From contig JAIYEB010000329.1 of NCBI GenBank assembly GCA_027487195.1, positions 1 through 19,827 on the forward strand: a stretch of DNA of 19,827 bases. The letters are read 5' to 3'. The notes beneath the pieces are model-generated. The model was not told where the DNA came from and made no database searches. It saw only the letters and a list, made by a program, of their open reading frames with translations. A program made the translations under genes and the position numbers. Origin of the DNA: Hyphomicrobiales bacterium (GTDB taxonomy: Bacteria > Pseudomonadota > Alphaproteobacteria > Rhizobiales > UBA4765). Positions 13,727 through 19,827 of this stretch are shown piece by piece. Position 1 is the first letter of the stretch, and the number at the start of each line of letters is the position of its first letter.

Positions 13727-16159
13727 GTGACCACCAAGAAAGAGGCGTCAAGCCGCCAGCCTGAAACGGTGCATCCGGTTCTTCCGTTGCGCGACATCGT
13801 CGTGTTCCCCCATATGGTCGTGCCGCTTTTTGTTGGCCGGGAAAAGTCGATCCGCGCGCTGGAAGAGGTGATGAAGGCTGATCGCCAGATCCTGCTCGTG
13901 ACGCAGAAGAACGCAGGCGATGATGATCCGACCATCGATGCGATTTACGAGGTCGGCACACTTGCCTCGGTCCTCCAGCTTCTGAAGCTGCCAGACGGCA
14001 CTGTGAAGGTGCTCGTTGAAGGGGCAGGGCGCGCGCGCGTCGTCGGCTACACCGACCGCTCGGAGTATTTCGAAGCCCGCGCCGTGAGCGTTCCCGACGC
14101 TGCTGAAAGCGCCGTCGAGGTTGAGGCGCGAGCCCGTTCGGTCGCGTCCGAGTTTGAAAACTACGTGAAGCTCAACAAGAAGGTGTCGCCTGACGTTGTG
14201 GCAGCTGTCACGCAGATCACCGAGCCCTCAAAGCTCGCTGACACGGTTGCATCCCATCTCGCCATCAAGATTGCTGACAAGCAGGACATCCTCGAGACCG
14301 CCAAGGTATCGGCGCGTCTTGAGAAGATCATGGCCGTGATGGAAGGCGAGATTTCGGTTCTTCAGGTCGAGAAGAAGATCCGCACCCGCGTCAAGCGTCA
14401 GATGGAGAAGACGCAGCGCGAGTATTATCTCAACGAGCAGATGAAGGCGATCCAGAAGGAGCTCGGCGACGGCGAAGACGGCAAGGACGATCTGGCTGAA
14501 CTCGAAGAGCGGATCAAGACAACCCGTTTGTCCAAGGAAGCCTTTGAGAAGGCAACTGCGGAGCTGAAGAAGCTGCGCCAGATGTCGCCGATGTCGGCTG
14601 AGGCAACCGTCGTGCGCAACTACCTGGATTGGCTGCTGTCGATCCCGTGGGGCGACAAGGCGCGCGTGAAGAAGGACATTCCTCACGCTTCCGATGTGCT
14701 GGACGAGGACCATTTCGCGCTCGCGAAGGTCAAGGAGCGCATCCTTGAGTATCTTGCGGTCCAGAGCCGCTCGAACAAGATCAAGGGTCCGATCCTGTGC
14801 CTCGTCGGCCCGCCCGGCGTTGGCAAGACGTCACTCGGCAAGTCCATCGCAAAGGCGACCGGGCGCGAATTCGTGCGCGTGTCGCTTGGCGGTGTGCGTG
14901 ACGAGGCTGAGATCCGTGGCCATCGCCGCACCTACATTGGATCGATGCCCGGCAAGGTCATCCAGTCCATGAAGAAGGCGAAGAAGACCAACCCGCTGTT
15001 CCTGCTCGACGAAATCGACAAGATGGGCATGGATTTCCGTGGCGATCCGTCATCTGCCCTGCTCGAGGTCCTTGATCCCGAACAGAACTCGACATTTGCC
15101 GATCACTACCTCGAGGTCGACTACGACCTGTCGAACGTGATGTTCATCACGACCGCAAATACACTGAACATCCCTGCGCCTTTGATGGATCGCATGGAGA
15201 TCATTCGTATCGCGGGCTACACGGAAGACGAGAAGCTTGAGATCGCCAAGCGCCATTTGATCCCGCATCAGATGAAGGCTCACGGCTTGTCCGCGAAGGA
15301 ATTCGCGGTCGACGACGACGCTCTCCTCGAGGTGATCCGCCGCTACACCCGCGAGGCGGGCGTGCGTAACCTTGAGCGCGAGATTGCCACGCTGACCCGC
15401 AAGGCAGTGAAGCAGATCGTTACGGCCAAGAAGGGCGCAAAGAAGCTCGTCAAGGTAACGTTGCCCGTGGTTGCCGAGTTCCTTGGCGTTGCGAAGTATC
15501 GCTACGGCGAGGCAGAGACCGAGGATCAGGTCGGCGTTGTCACCGGGCTTGCCTGGACCGAAGTCGGCGGCGAATTGCTGACCATCGAAGCTGTCCTGAT
15601 GCCCGGCAAGGGCCGCATGACGGTGACCGGCAACCTTCGCGACGTGATGAAGGAATCGATTTCGGCTGCAGCGTCCTATGTGCGCTCACGCTCGATCGAT
15701 TTTGGCATCAAGCCGCCATTGTTCGACAAGCGTGACGTTCACGTCCACGTTCCCGAAGGCGCAACGCCAAAGGATGGGCCGTCAGCGGGTATTGCCATGG
15801 CGACCACGATTGTGTCGGTCATGACCGGCATTCCGGTTCGGCGCGACATCGCCATGACCGGCGAAGTGACGCTGCGTGGGCGGGTGCTTCCGATTGGCGG
15901 TCTGAAGGAAAAGCTTCTCGCGGCGCTGCGCGGTGGGCTGAAGCGGGTCCTCATTCCAGAAGACAATGCCAAGGACCTCGCCGAGATCCCTGACAATGTG
16001 AAGAGCGGTCTTGAAATCATCCCCGTCGCGAAGATGGAAGATGTGCTGAAGCATGCGCTTGTGCGCCAACCCGTTCCGATCGTTTGGGAAGAGCCCGAAG
16101 ACACGGTTGCAAAGGCCTCGGAAGAGGACGGTGCAGGAGCGGGCCTGCGCGCTCACTAG
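13727..16159 (+). CDS. lon: Lon protease (ATP-dependent serine protease La)
   Basis: An 810-residue LonA protease degrading misfolded and specific regulatory proteins in the cytosol. The N-terminal substrate-recognition domain starts at about residue 14 with HPVLPLRDIVVFPHMVVPLFVG. A coiled-coil region follows with KRQMEKTQREYYLNEQMKAIQKELG. Walker A GPPGVGKT is at 361-368, and the AAA+ module continues with FLLDEIDKMG. The C-terminal protease domain has the Ser-Lys dyad S686 (DGPSAGIAM) and K729 (GGLKEKLLAA), 43 residues apart as in E. coli Lon. I place the start at GTG 13727, with AAAGGA 8 bases upstream. A TTG 57 bases earlier is in frame but has no ribosome binding site and adds non-family residues. 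In many alphaproteobacteria lon is followed by hupB; here two terminators and rpsB follow. Confidence 0.96.
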   Translation: MTTKKEASSRQPETVHPVLPLRDIVVFPHMVVPLFVGREKSIRALEEVMKADRQILLVTQKNAGDDDPTIDAIYEVGTLASVLQLLKLPDGTVKVLVEGAGRARVVGYTDRSEYFEARAVSVPDAAESAVEVEARARSVASEFENYVKLNKKVSPDVVAAVTQITEPSKLADTVASHLAIKIADKQDILETAKVSARLEKIMAVMEGEISVLQVEKKIRTRVKRQMEKTQREYYLNEQMKAIQKELGDGEDGKDDLAELEERIKTTRLSKEAFEKATAELKKLRQMSPMSAEATVVRNYLDWLLSIPWGDKARVKKDIPHASDVLDEDHFALAKVKERILEYLAVQSRSNKIKGPILCLVGPPGVGKTSLGKSIAKATGREFVRVSLGGVRDEAEIRGHRRTYIGSMPGKVIQSMKKAKKTNPLFLLDEIDKMGMDFRGDPSSALLEVLDPEQNSTFADHYLEVDYDLSNVMFITTANTLNIPAPLMDRMEIIRIAGYTEDEKLEIAKRHLIPHQMKAHGLSAKEFAVDDDALLEVIRRYTREAGVRNLEREIATLTRKAVKQIVTAKKGAKKLVKVTLPVVAEFLGVAKYRYGEAETEDQVGVVTGLAWTEVGGELLTIEAVLMPGKGRMTVTGNLRDVMKESISAAASYVRSRSIDFGIKPPLFDKRDVHVHVPEGATPKDGPSAGIAMATTIVSVMTGIPVRRDIAMTGEVTLRGRVLPIGGLKEKLLAALRGGLKRVLIPEDNAKDLAEIPDNVKSGLEIIPVAKMEDVLKHALVRQPVPIVWEEPEDTVAKASEEDGAGAGLRAH

Positions 16160-16171
16160 GCGAAAATAGTG

Positions 16172-16204
16172 TCCGCGCCCTGAAGCAAGGGCGCGGAGCT
16201 TTTG
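16172..16204 (+). terminator. Rho-independent terminator after lon
   Basis: A 10-bp perfect stem, TCCGCGCCCT (16172-16181) with AGGGCGCGGA (16188-16197), has loop GAAGCA, then GC and TTTT. It begins 13 bases after the lon stop codon. Confidence 0.9.
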
Positions 16205-16266
16205 AGCCTTGATCCTGGCGCGTGCAGGATCGGTTCTCGCTCTGAAGCTGTTTTGACGTTGACCTG

Positions 16267-16296
16267 CGGCGCTCCTTCATCGGAGCGCCGTTTTGG
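16267..16296 (+). terminator. Second rho-independent terminator between lon and rpsB
   Basis: A 9-bp perfect stem, CGGCGCTCC (16267-16275) with GGAGCGCCG (16282-16290), has loop TTCATC and is followed by TTTT. It lies 86 bases after the lon terminator. It is either a backup for lon or the 3' end of a short transcript starting in 16205-16260. Confidence 0.85.
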
Positions 16297-16428
16297 TTTG
16301 CTGGAAAGACGACGCAAGCACGCCTCAGCATGCCGCGGTTCAGGCGGGGCATGTTGCAAACTGCCTTGGCCCTCAGCGTTTCTGCTTGCGTTTGGGGCTG
16401 TTCCCGGCTACCTCGCGGCCATCACACA

Positions 16429-16497
16429 CGCAGTGCCAGCCGGGCGAAAGCCCGTCCTGACCGGTGCGGGGCTTGCCCCGGACTTGCACTGCGGAGG
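16429..16497 (+). promoter_or_regulatory. Predicted three-way-junction leader of the rpsB mRNA
   Basis: CGCAGTGC (16429-16436) pairs perfectly with GCACTGCG (16486-16493) and encloses two hairpins. One is CGGGC-GAAA-GCCCG (16441-16454, GNRA tetraloop), extendable by CAG/CTG across a small internal loop. The other is CGGGG-CTTG-CCCCG (16467-16480). The closing stem ends in a GGAGG run (16493-16497), 28 bases before the rpsB start. Ribosomal protein S2 is known to repress its own rpsB-tsf mRNA through the 5' leader in E. coli, so an autoregulatory role is plausible. The alternative is a dispersed palindromic repeat that happens to sit here. Confidence 0.45.
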
Positions 16498-16524
16498 AAA
16501 AACCGGAACCAGGAGAACGGGATT

Positions 16525-17292
16525 ATGGCTATCCCAGACGTCACTATGCGTGGGCTGCTCGAAGCGGGCGTCCATTTCGGCCACCAGGCCCACCGTTGGA
16601 ACCCGAAGATGGCGCCGCACCTCTATGGTGTGCGCAACGGCATCCACGTCATCGATCTGTCGCAGACCGTGCCGATGGCGCATCGCGCCTTGCAGACCAT
16701 TTCTGACACGGTTGCAGCCGGCGGACGTGTCCTGTTCGTTGCGACCAAGCGCCAGGCGCAGGAAGCAATTGCAGATGCGGCAGCGCGCTGCGGGCAGTTC
16801 TACGTCAACCGCCGTTGGCTTGGCGGAACGCTGACGAACTGGAAGACCGTCTCCAACTCGATTTCGCGGCTGAAGAAGCTCGAAGAAATGCTCGCCGGCG
16901 AAGCCCAGGGCTTCACGAAGAAAGAGCGCCTCGACCTTCAGCGCGAGCGCGACAAGCTCGACAATTCGCTCGGCGGCATCAAGAACATGGGTGGCGTGCC
17001 GGAGCTTTTGTTCGTGATCGACACGAACAAGGAAGACATCGCCATCAAGGAAGCGCGCCGCCTCAACATTCCGGTCGTCGCCATCCTTGACTCAAACTGC
17101 GATCCCGATGGCATTACCCTGCCGATCCCGGGCAACGACGATGCAGGCCGCGCCATCGCGCTTTACTGCGAACTCGTCGCCCGTGCCGTGATCGACGGTA
17201 TCGCGCGCAGCCAGGGTGCTTCGGGCATGGATATGGGTGCAGCTGAAACACCTATGGCGGAAGAGATCGTCGCAGAAGCGCCTAGCGCGTGA
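16525..17292 (+). CDS. rpsB: 30S ribosomal protein S2
   Basis: A 255-residue S2 protein, which binds the 30S subunit between head and body and is needed to recruit S1. Family marks are LLEAGVHFGHQAHRWNPKM (10-28), YGVRNGIHVIDLSQT (33-47), RVLFVATKRQAQ, FYVNRRWLGGTLTNW (92-106), and IKNMGGVPELLFVIDTNKEDIAIKEARRLNIPVVAI in the second half. The C-terminal tail after GIARSQGA is acidic and low in complexity. The ATG at 16525 has AGGAG 9 bases upstream and gives the standard N-terminus MAIPDVTMRGLLEAG. tsf follows after 114 bases containing two hairpins; rpsB-tsf is a near-universal bacterial pair. Confidence 0.98.
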   Translation: MAIPDVTMRGLLEAGVHFGHQAHRWNPKMAPHLYGVRNGIHVIDLSQTVPMAHRALQTISDTVAAGGRVLFVATKRQAQEAIADAAARCGQFYVNRRWLGGTLTNWKTVSNSISRLKKLEEMLAGEAQGFTKKERLDLQRERDKLDNSLGGIKNMGGVPELLFVIDTNKEDIAIKEARRLNIPVVAILDSNCDPDGITLPIPGNDDAGRAIALYCELVARAVIDGIARSQGASGMDMGAAETPMAEEIVAEAPSA

Positions 17293-17301
17293 TTCTGATG
17301 T

Positions 17302-17325
17302 GCCAGCTTCGATAAACGAGCTGGC
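17302..17325 (+). repeat. Hairpin 1 in the rpsB-tsf gap
   Basis: GCCAGCT (17302-17308) pairs with AGCTGGC (17319-17325), continued inside by CG/CG around an ATAAA loop with one bulged T. It lies 9 bases after the rpsB stop. No T-run follows, so it is more likely an mRNA stability or processing element than a terminator. Confidence 0.5.
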
Positions 17326-17345
17326 GTAAAGACACACAAGACCTT

Positions 17346-17367
17346 GCGGGCCAAGCAATTGGCCCGC
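17346..17367 (+). terminator. GNRA-capped hairpin before tsf, possible attenuator
   Basis: GCGGGCCAA (17346-17354) pairs perfectly with TTGGCCCGC (17359-17367) around a GCAA tetraloop. It is followed by TCTCGC rather than a T-run, so termination would be weak at most. Position between rpsB and tsf suggests partial attenuation or RNA processing that sets the S2 to EF-Ts ratio. Confidence 0.45.
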
Positions 17368-17406
17368 TCTCGCATGACCATACGAACAGAATAAAGAGAG
17401 ACTGTT

Positions 17407-18327
17407 ATGGCTGAAATCACCGCGGCGCTCGTCAAGGATCTGCGCGAGAAATCCGGCGCAGGGATGATGGACTGCAAGACGGCGCTGACCGAATCCGGCG
17501 GCGATGTCGAGGCTGCCATCGATTGGTTGCGCAAGAAGGGTCTGTCCAAGGCGGCAAAGAAGGCTGGCCGCGTTGCTGCTGAAGGTCTGGTCGGCGTTTG
17601 GTCCGGCGGCACGCGCGCGTCCGTCGTCGAGGTCAATTCCGAAACCGATTTCGTTGCGCGCAACGAAGCCTTCCAGGGCCTCGTCAAGATGATCGCGCAC
17701 GTGGCCTTCAAGGTCGGCAGTGACATCGAGGCCGTCAAGGCAGCGCCTGTCGGCACGTCCGGCACGGTTGCAGACGCTGTTGCATCTGCGATCGCGACAA
17801 TCGGCGAGAACATGACGCCGCGTCGCGCTGCTGTGCTTGAGGTTTCTGCAGGTGTCGTGGCGAGCTACGTCCACAATTCAGTGTCTGACGGGCTTGGCAA
17901 GATCGGCGTGTTGGTTGCGCTTGAGTCCACCGGCTCGAAGGACGAACTCGCCATCATCGGCCGTCAGATCGCAATGCATGTTGCGGCTTCAAACCCGGTC
18001 GCGCTGAATGCCTCTGAAGTCGATGCGGCAACCCTTGAGCGCGAGAAGAATGTCTTGCGTGAAAAGAACGCCGGCAAGCCTGCCAACGTGCTCGAGAAGA
18101 TCGTTGAAAGTGGTCTCAAGACCTATTTCAAGGAAGTCTGCCTCGTTGATCAGCCCTTCGTGATGGACCCTTCCAAGTCCGTTGCCCAGGCTGTGAAAGA
18201 AATCGAAGGCAAGGTCGGCGCACCGGTCACCCTCAAGGGCTTCCAGCGTTTCGCGCTCGGCGAGGGCATCGAGAAAGCCGAGAGCGATTTTGCTGCCGAG
18301 GTTGCAGCTGCCGTCTCCGGCGGTTGA
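17407..18327 (+). CDS. tsf: Elongation factor Ts
   Basis: A 306-residue guanine-nucleotide exchange factor that releases GDP from EF-Tu. The N-terminal UBA-like domain (ITAALVKDLREKSGAGMMDCKTAL, 4-27) contacts the EF-Tu G domain. TDFVARN at 80-86 is the conserved motif that disturbs the Mg2+ site of EF-Tu. Two further core repeats follow (VGVLVALESTG and LKTYFKEVCLVDQPFV regions). A purine-rich AAAGAGAGA lies before the ATG. Length is within the usual range (about 280-310). A perfect terminator follows 9 bases after the stop, so pyrH may also be read from its own promoter or by read-through. Confidence 0.98.
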   Translation: MAEITAALVKDLREKSGAGMMDCKTALTESGGDVEAAIDWLRKKGLSKAAKKAGRVAAEGLVGVWSGGTRASVVEVNSETDFVARNEAFQGLVKMIAHVAFKVGSDIEAVKAAPVGTSGTVADAVASAIATIGENMTPRRAAVLEVSAGVVASYVHNSVSDGLGKIGVLVALESTGSKDELAIIGRQIAMHVAASNPVALNASEVDAATLEREKNVLREKNAGKPANVLEKIVESGLKTYFKEVCLVDQPFVMDPSKSVAQAVKEIEGKVGAPVTLKGFQRFALGEGIEKAESDFAAEVAAAVSGG

Positions 18328-18336
18328 TCGATCATC

Positions 18337-18363
18337 ACGGGCGACCCATCGGTCGCCCGTTTT
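18337..18363 (+). terminator. Rho-independent terminator after tsf
   Basis: A 10-bp perfect stem, ACGGGCGACC (18337-18346) with GGTCGCCCGT (18351-18360), has loop CATC and ends in a TTTT run. It closes the rpsB-tsf unit. A smaller GCCGC-TTT-GCGGC hairpin follows at 18371-18383 in the 51-base remainder before pyrH. Confidence 0.92.
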
Positions 18364-18414
18364 CCTATCCGCCGCTTTGCGGCTTGATGAGTGCATAACA
18401 AGCGAGGCTCTCCC

Positions 18415-19128
18415 ATGACACGTCCGTGGAAGCGCGTTTTGGTCAAGGTCTCTGGCGAAGCCCTCATGGGCCCCGAGCGCTTTGGATTTCACCCTGAAAC
18501 CATGGCTCGGATTGCAGCCGATATCGTCAAGGCCAAGTCTCTTGGTGTTCAGGTCGCCGTGGTTGTCGGCGGTGGCAATCTGATCCGCGGCGTGAAGATG
18601 GCAGATCGTGGCATGGAGCGCGTGGTCGGCGATCATATGGGCATGCTCGCGACCGTCATGAATGGCTTGGCGCTCGACGGCGCGCTCAGGGCTGCTGGCG
18701 CAGAAAGCCGTGTGCTGTCTGCGGTGCCACTGCCAACGATGTGCGAGGATTACGCCCGTCAGAAGGCCGTCCATCATCTCGATATGGGGCGCATCGTCGT
18801 GATGGTCGGCGGCACGGGCAATCCGTTCTTTACGACCGACACAACAGCGGTTTTGCGCGCGGCGGAAACCGGCTGTGATGTGATTCTGAAAGCGACCAAT
18901 GTCGATGGCATCTATTCGGCAGATCCAAAGAAGGATCCGGCCGCAATGCGCTTTGACCGGCTTTCTGCTGACGAAGCACTGGAGAAACGGCTTGCGGTCA
19001 TGGATACCGCTGCGTTCGCCCTTGCCCGCGACAACGGCCTGCCGATAATTGTATTCTCGATTCATGAGCCGGATGCGATCACATCCGTTCTGCAGGGCAA
19101 AGCTCGCTCGACGTTTGTCACGCCGTGA
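18415..19128 (+). CDS. pyrH: Uridylate kinase (UMP kinase)
   Basis: A 237-residue member of the amino-acid-kinase fold, phosphorylating UMP to UDP in pyrimidine nucleotide synthesis; bacterial UMP kinases are hexameric and unlike eukaryotic ones. Motifs seen are VLVKVSGEALMG (9-20) for phosphate binding, VAVVVGGGNLIRG for the glycine-rich turn, GDHMGMLATVMNGLAL, and VGGTGNPFFTTDTTAVLRA for nucleotide/UMP binding, then KATNVDGIYSADP. I chose ATG 18415, with GAGG 7 bases upstream, over a GTG eight codons earlier that falls outside the family N-terminus. frr follows after 39 bases, the standard pyrH-frr pairing. Confidence 0.97.
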   Translation: MTRPWKRVLVKVSGEALMGPERFGFHPETMARIAADIVKAKSLGVQVAVVVGGGNLIRGVKMADRGMERVVGDHMGMLATVMNGLALDGALRAAGAESRVLSAVPLPTMCEDYARQKAVHHLDMGRIVVMVGGTGNPFFTTDTTAVLRAAETGCDVILKATNVDGIYSADPKKDPAAMRFDRLSADEALEKRLAVMDTAAFALARDNGLPIIVFSIHEPDAITSVLQGKARSTFVTP

Positions 19129-19167
19129 GAACCGCTGGCCTTGATCACCTGACCTGGGATTTTTGAT

Positions 19168-19731
19168 ATGGCGACTGTAACTTTCGACCTCAATGACATC
19201 AAGCGCCGCATGAGTGCGGGTGTTGACGTGTTGAAGAAGGACCTCTCTGGTCTTCGTACAGGGCGCGCGTCACTGAACCTCCTGGAACCCATTACCGTTG
19301 AGGCCTATGGCGGGCGCTCCCACCTCAAGGAAGTTGCCGGCATCAGCGTTCCGGAACCGCGCATGCTCCAGGTCAGCGTTTATGATCGTGGCCTTGTGGT
19401 TGCGGTTGAGAAGGCGATCCGTGACGCCAATCTCGGCCTCAATCCCCAGACCGAAGGCTCGACAATCCGGATCAAGATCCCGGAGTTGACCCAGGACCGT
19501 CGCAAGGAACTCGTCAAGGCAGCCCACAAATATGCTGAGGATCAGCGGGTTGCCGTGCGTCACGTGCGCCGTGATGGCATGGAGCTTTTGAAGAAGCTCG
19601 AGAAGGACGGCAAGATTCCGCTCGATCAGGCCAAGCGCGACGAGGTTCTTGTGCAGAAGGCGACGGATGAGTCGATTGGGGAAATCGACAAGGCGCTCGC
19701 TTCAAAAGAAAAAGAGATCATGACGGTCTAG
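19168..19731 (+). CDS. frr: Ribosome recycling factor
   Basis: A 187-residue tRNA-mimic protein that, with EF-G and IF3, splits ribosomes after termination. The family length is about 185. Seen are KRRMSAGVDVLKKDLSGLRTGRASLNLLEPI near the N-terminus and VSVYDRGLVVAVEKAIRDANLGLNPQTEGSTIRIKIPELTQDRRKELVK in the middle. The long-helix segment VRHVRRDGMELLKKLEKDGKIPLDQAKRDEVLVQKATDESI completes the three-helix bundle. The ATG at 19168 gives an N-terminus (MATVTFDLNDIKRRM) that matches the family. It lies 39 bases after pyrH, probably in the same transcript. Confidence 0.98.
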   Translation: MATVTFDLNDIKRRMSAGVDVLKKDLSGLRTGRASLNLLEPITVEAYGGRSHLKEVAGISVPEPRMLQVSVYDRGLVVAVEKAIRDANLGLNPQTEGSTIRIKIPELTQDRRKELVKAAHKYAEDQRVAVRHVRRDGMELLKKLEKDGKIPLDQAKRDEVLVQKATDESIGEIDKALASKEKEIMTV

Positions 19732-19733
19732 CC

Positions 19734-19754
19734 CCGGTGTGGCACACCGGTTTT
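19734..19754 (+). terminator. Terminator-like hairpin after frr
   Basis: CCGGTGT (19734-19740) pairs with ACACCGG (19744-19750) around a GGC loop and is followed by TTTT. The stem is only 7 bp and uppS begins 15 bases later, so it may give partial termination within a pyrH-frr-uppS transcript. Confidence 0.6.
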
Positions 19755-19768
19755 GGCGGGCGATTCTG

Positions 19769-19827
19769 ATGGCGCAAGATGGTGGTTCACGAAACGACTT
19801 GGCGGCATCGCGCCGCCTGCCGCGTCA
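19769..19827 (+). CDS. uppS: Start of isoprenyl transferase (undecaprenyl diphosphate synthase), cut by the window edge
   Basis: An ATG at 19769 opens a frame with no stop to the window end: MAQDGGSRNDLAASRRLPR, then the first two bases of a codon starting CA. The ending R-L-P-R-(H) is what normally comes just before the V-A-I-I-M-D-G-N-G-R-W motif of UppS. uppS is the usual next gene after frr in alphaproteobacteria (frr-uppS-cdsA-dxr). The enzyme makes the C55 lipid carrier for peptidoglycan. The call rests on synteny and nineteen residues only. Confidence 0.7.
   Translation, partial: MAQDGGSRNDLAASRRLPR

Larger units (their letters stand above)
16205..16524 (+). other. 320-bp non-coding stretch upstream of rpsB
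   Basis: No gene is supported here. It holds, in order: a 7-bp hairpin GATCCTG/CAGGATC (16211-16231), a second strong terminator (16267-16294), a possible promoter TTGCGT-N17-TACCTC (16386-16414, weak -10), a predicted three-way junction (16429-16493), and purine-rich GGAGG and AGGAG ahead of the rpsB ATG. The rpsB frame is open back to 16330 and by chance resembles a signal peptide, but ribosomal protein S2 has no such extension. Confidence 0.7.

Noticed and set aside
13498..13961. Overlapping minus-strand frames in the lon leader
   Set aside because: They extend into the lon N-terminal coding region, lack ribosome binding sites, and two different frames are equally open.
16330..16524. N-terminal extension of rpsB resembling a signal peptide, starting with M-P-R-F-R-R-G
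   Set aside because: Ribosomal protein S2 is cytosolic and begins at MAIPDVTM. The extension runs through the structured leader and a good ribosome binding site sits before the ATG at 16525.
17989..19065. Long minus-strand open frame of 358 codons across tsf and pyrH
   Set aside because: It runs antisense through two certain genes and the terminator between them, has no recognisable domain, and is explained by GC-rich codon bias leaving the opposite frame open.
1..19827. Defence system, toxin-antitoxin pair, CRISPR, transposase, phage genes or tRNA
   Set aside because: No ORF resembles these families, no direct repeat array or insertion-sequence inverted ends were seen, and no tRNA-like cloverleaf or CCA end stood out.

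Overview
The window is GC-rich chromosomal DNA from an alphaproteobacterium. The evidence is a MipZ-type division-plane ATPase, a clpP-clpX-lon block, the rpsB-tsf-pyrH-frr-uppS order, tandem cyclophilins next to coaD, and a Liv-type ABC transporter operon. I cannot fix order or genus from sequence alone. Nearly all of the window is protein-coding. I see no insertion sequence, prophage, CRISPR array, tRNA or rRNA.

Layout. (1) 1-1863, plus strand: mipZ, then a crotonase-fold protein that lacks both catalytic glutamates of classical enoyl-CoA hydratase. (2) 8251-1910, minus strand: a compact seven-gene operon read as livG, livF, livH, livM, substrate-binding protein, FAD-dependent amine/amino-acid oxidase-like protein, SRPBCC protein. 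Every junction overlaps by 1 or 4 bases, so the operon looks like one translationally coupled uptake-and-oxidation unit. (3) 8252-8372: a divergent control region with a perfect 16-bp palindrome and a second interrupted dyad, followed by a Rid-family gene on the plus strand. (4) 8818-11169, plus strand: coaD, an exported cyclophilin, a small exported TonB/TolA C-terminal-like protein, a cytoplasmic cyclophilin, and a small exported proline-rich protein of unknown function. (5) 11296-16159: clpP, clpX and lon, the main ATP-dependent proteolysis genes. There is a 20-bp perfect palindrome before clpX, a terminator after clpX and a heat-shock-like promoter before lon. (6) 16160-19827: two tandem terminators, a structured leader, then rpsB, tsf, pyrH, frr and the first codons of uppS.

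How the genes fit together. The Liv operon probably imports an amino-acid-like or amine substrate that the FAD enzyme oxidises. The divergent Rid protein may act on a reactive product, although it lacks the arginine used by true RidA imine deaminases. The central block covers protein folding and turnover: prolyl isomerases in two compartments, then ClpXP and Lon. The last block covers translation (S2, EF-Ts, ribosome recycling), UMP kinase and undecaprenyl-PP synthesis.

I did not find a clear new biological system. The best leads are non-coding: a predicted three-way-junction leader in front of rpsB, and the palindromes in front of clpX and livG. The next best are catalytically divergent enzymes (the crotonase and the Rid protein) and the exported TonB-C-like protein wedged between two cyclophilins. 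Gene order also departs from the common alphaproteobacterial pattern: no tig before clpP and no hupB after lon.
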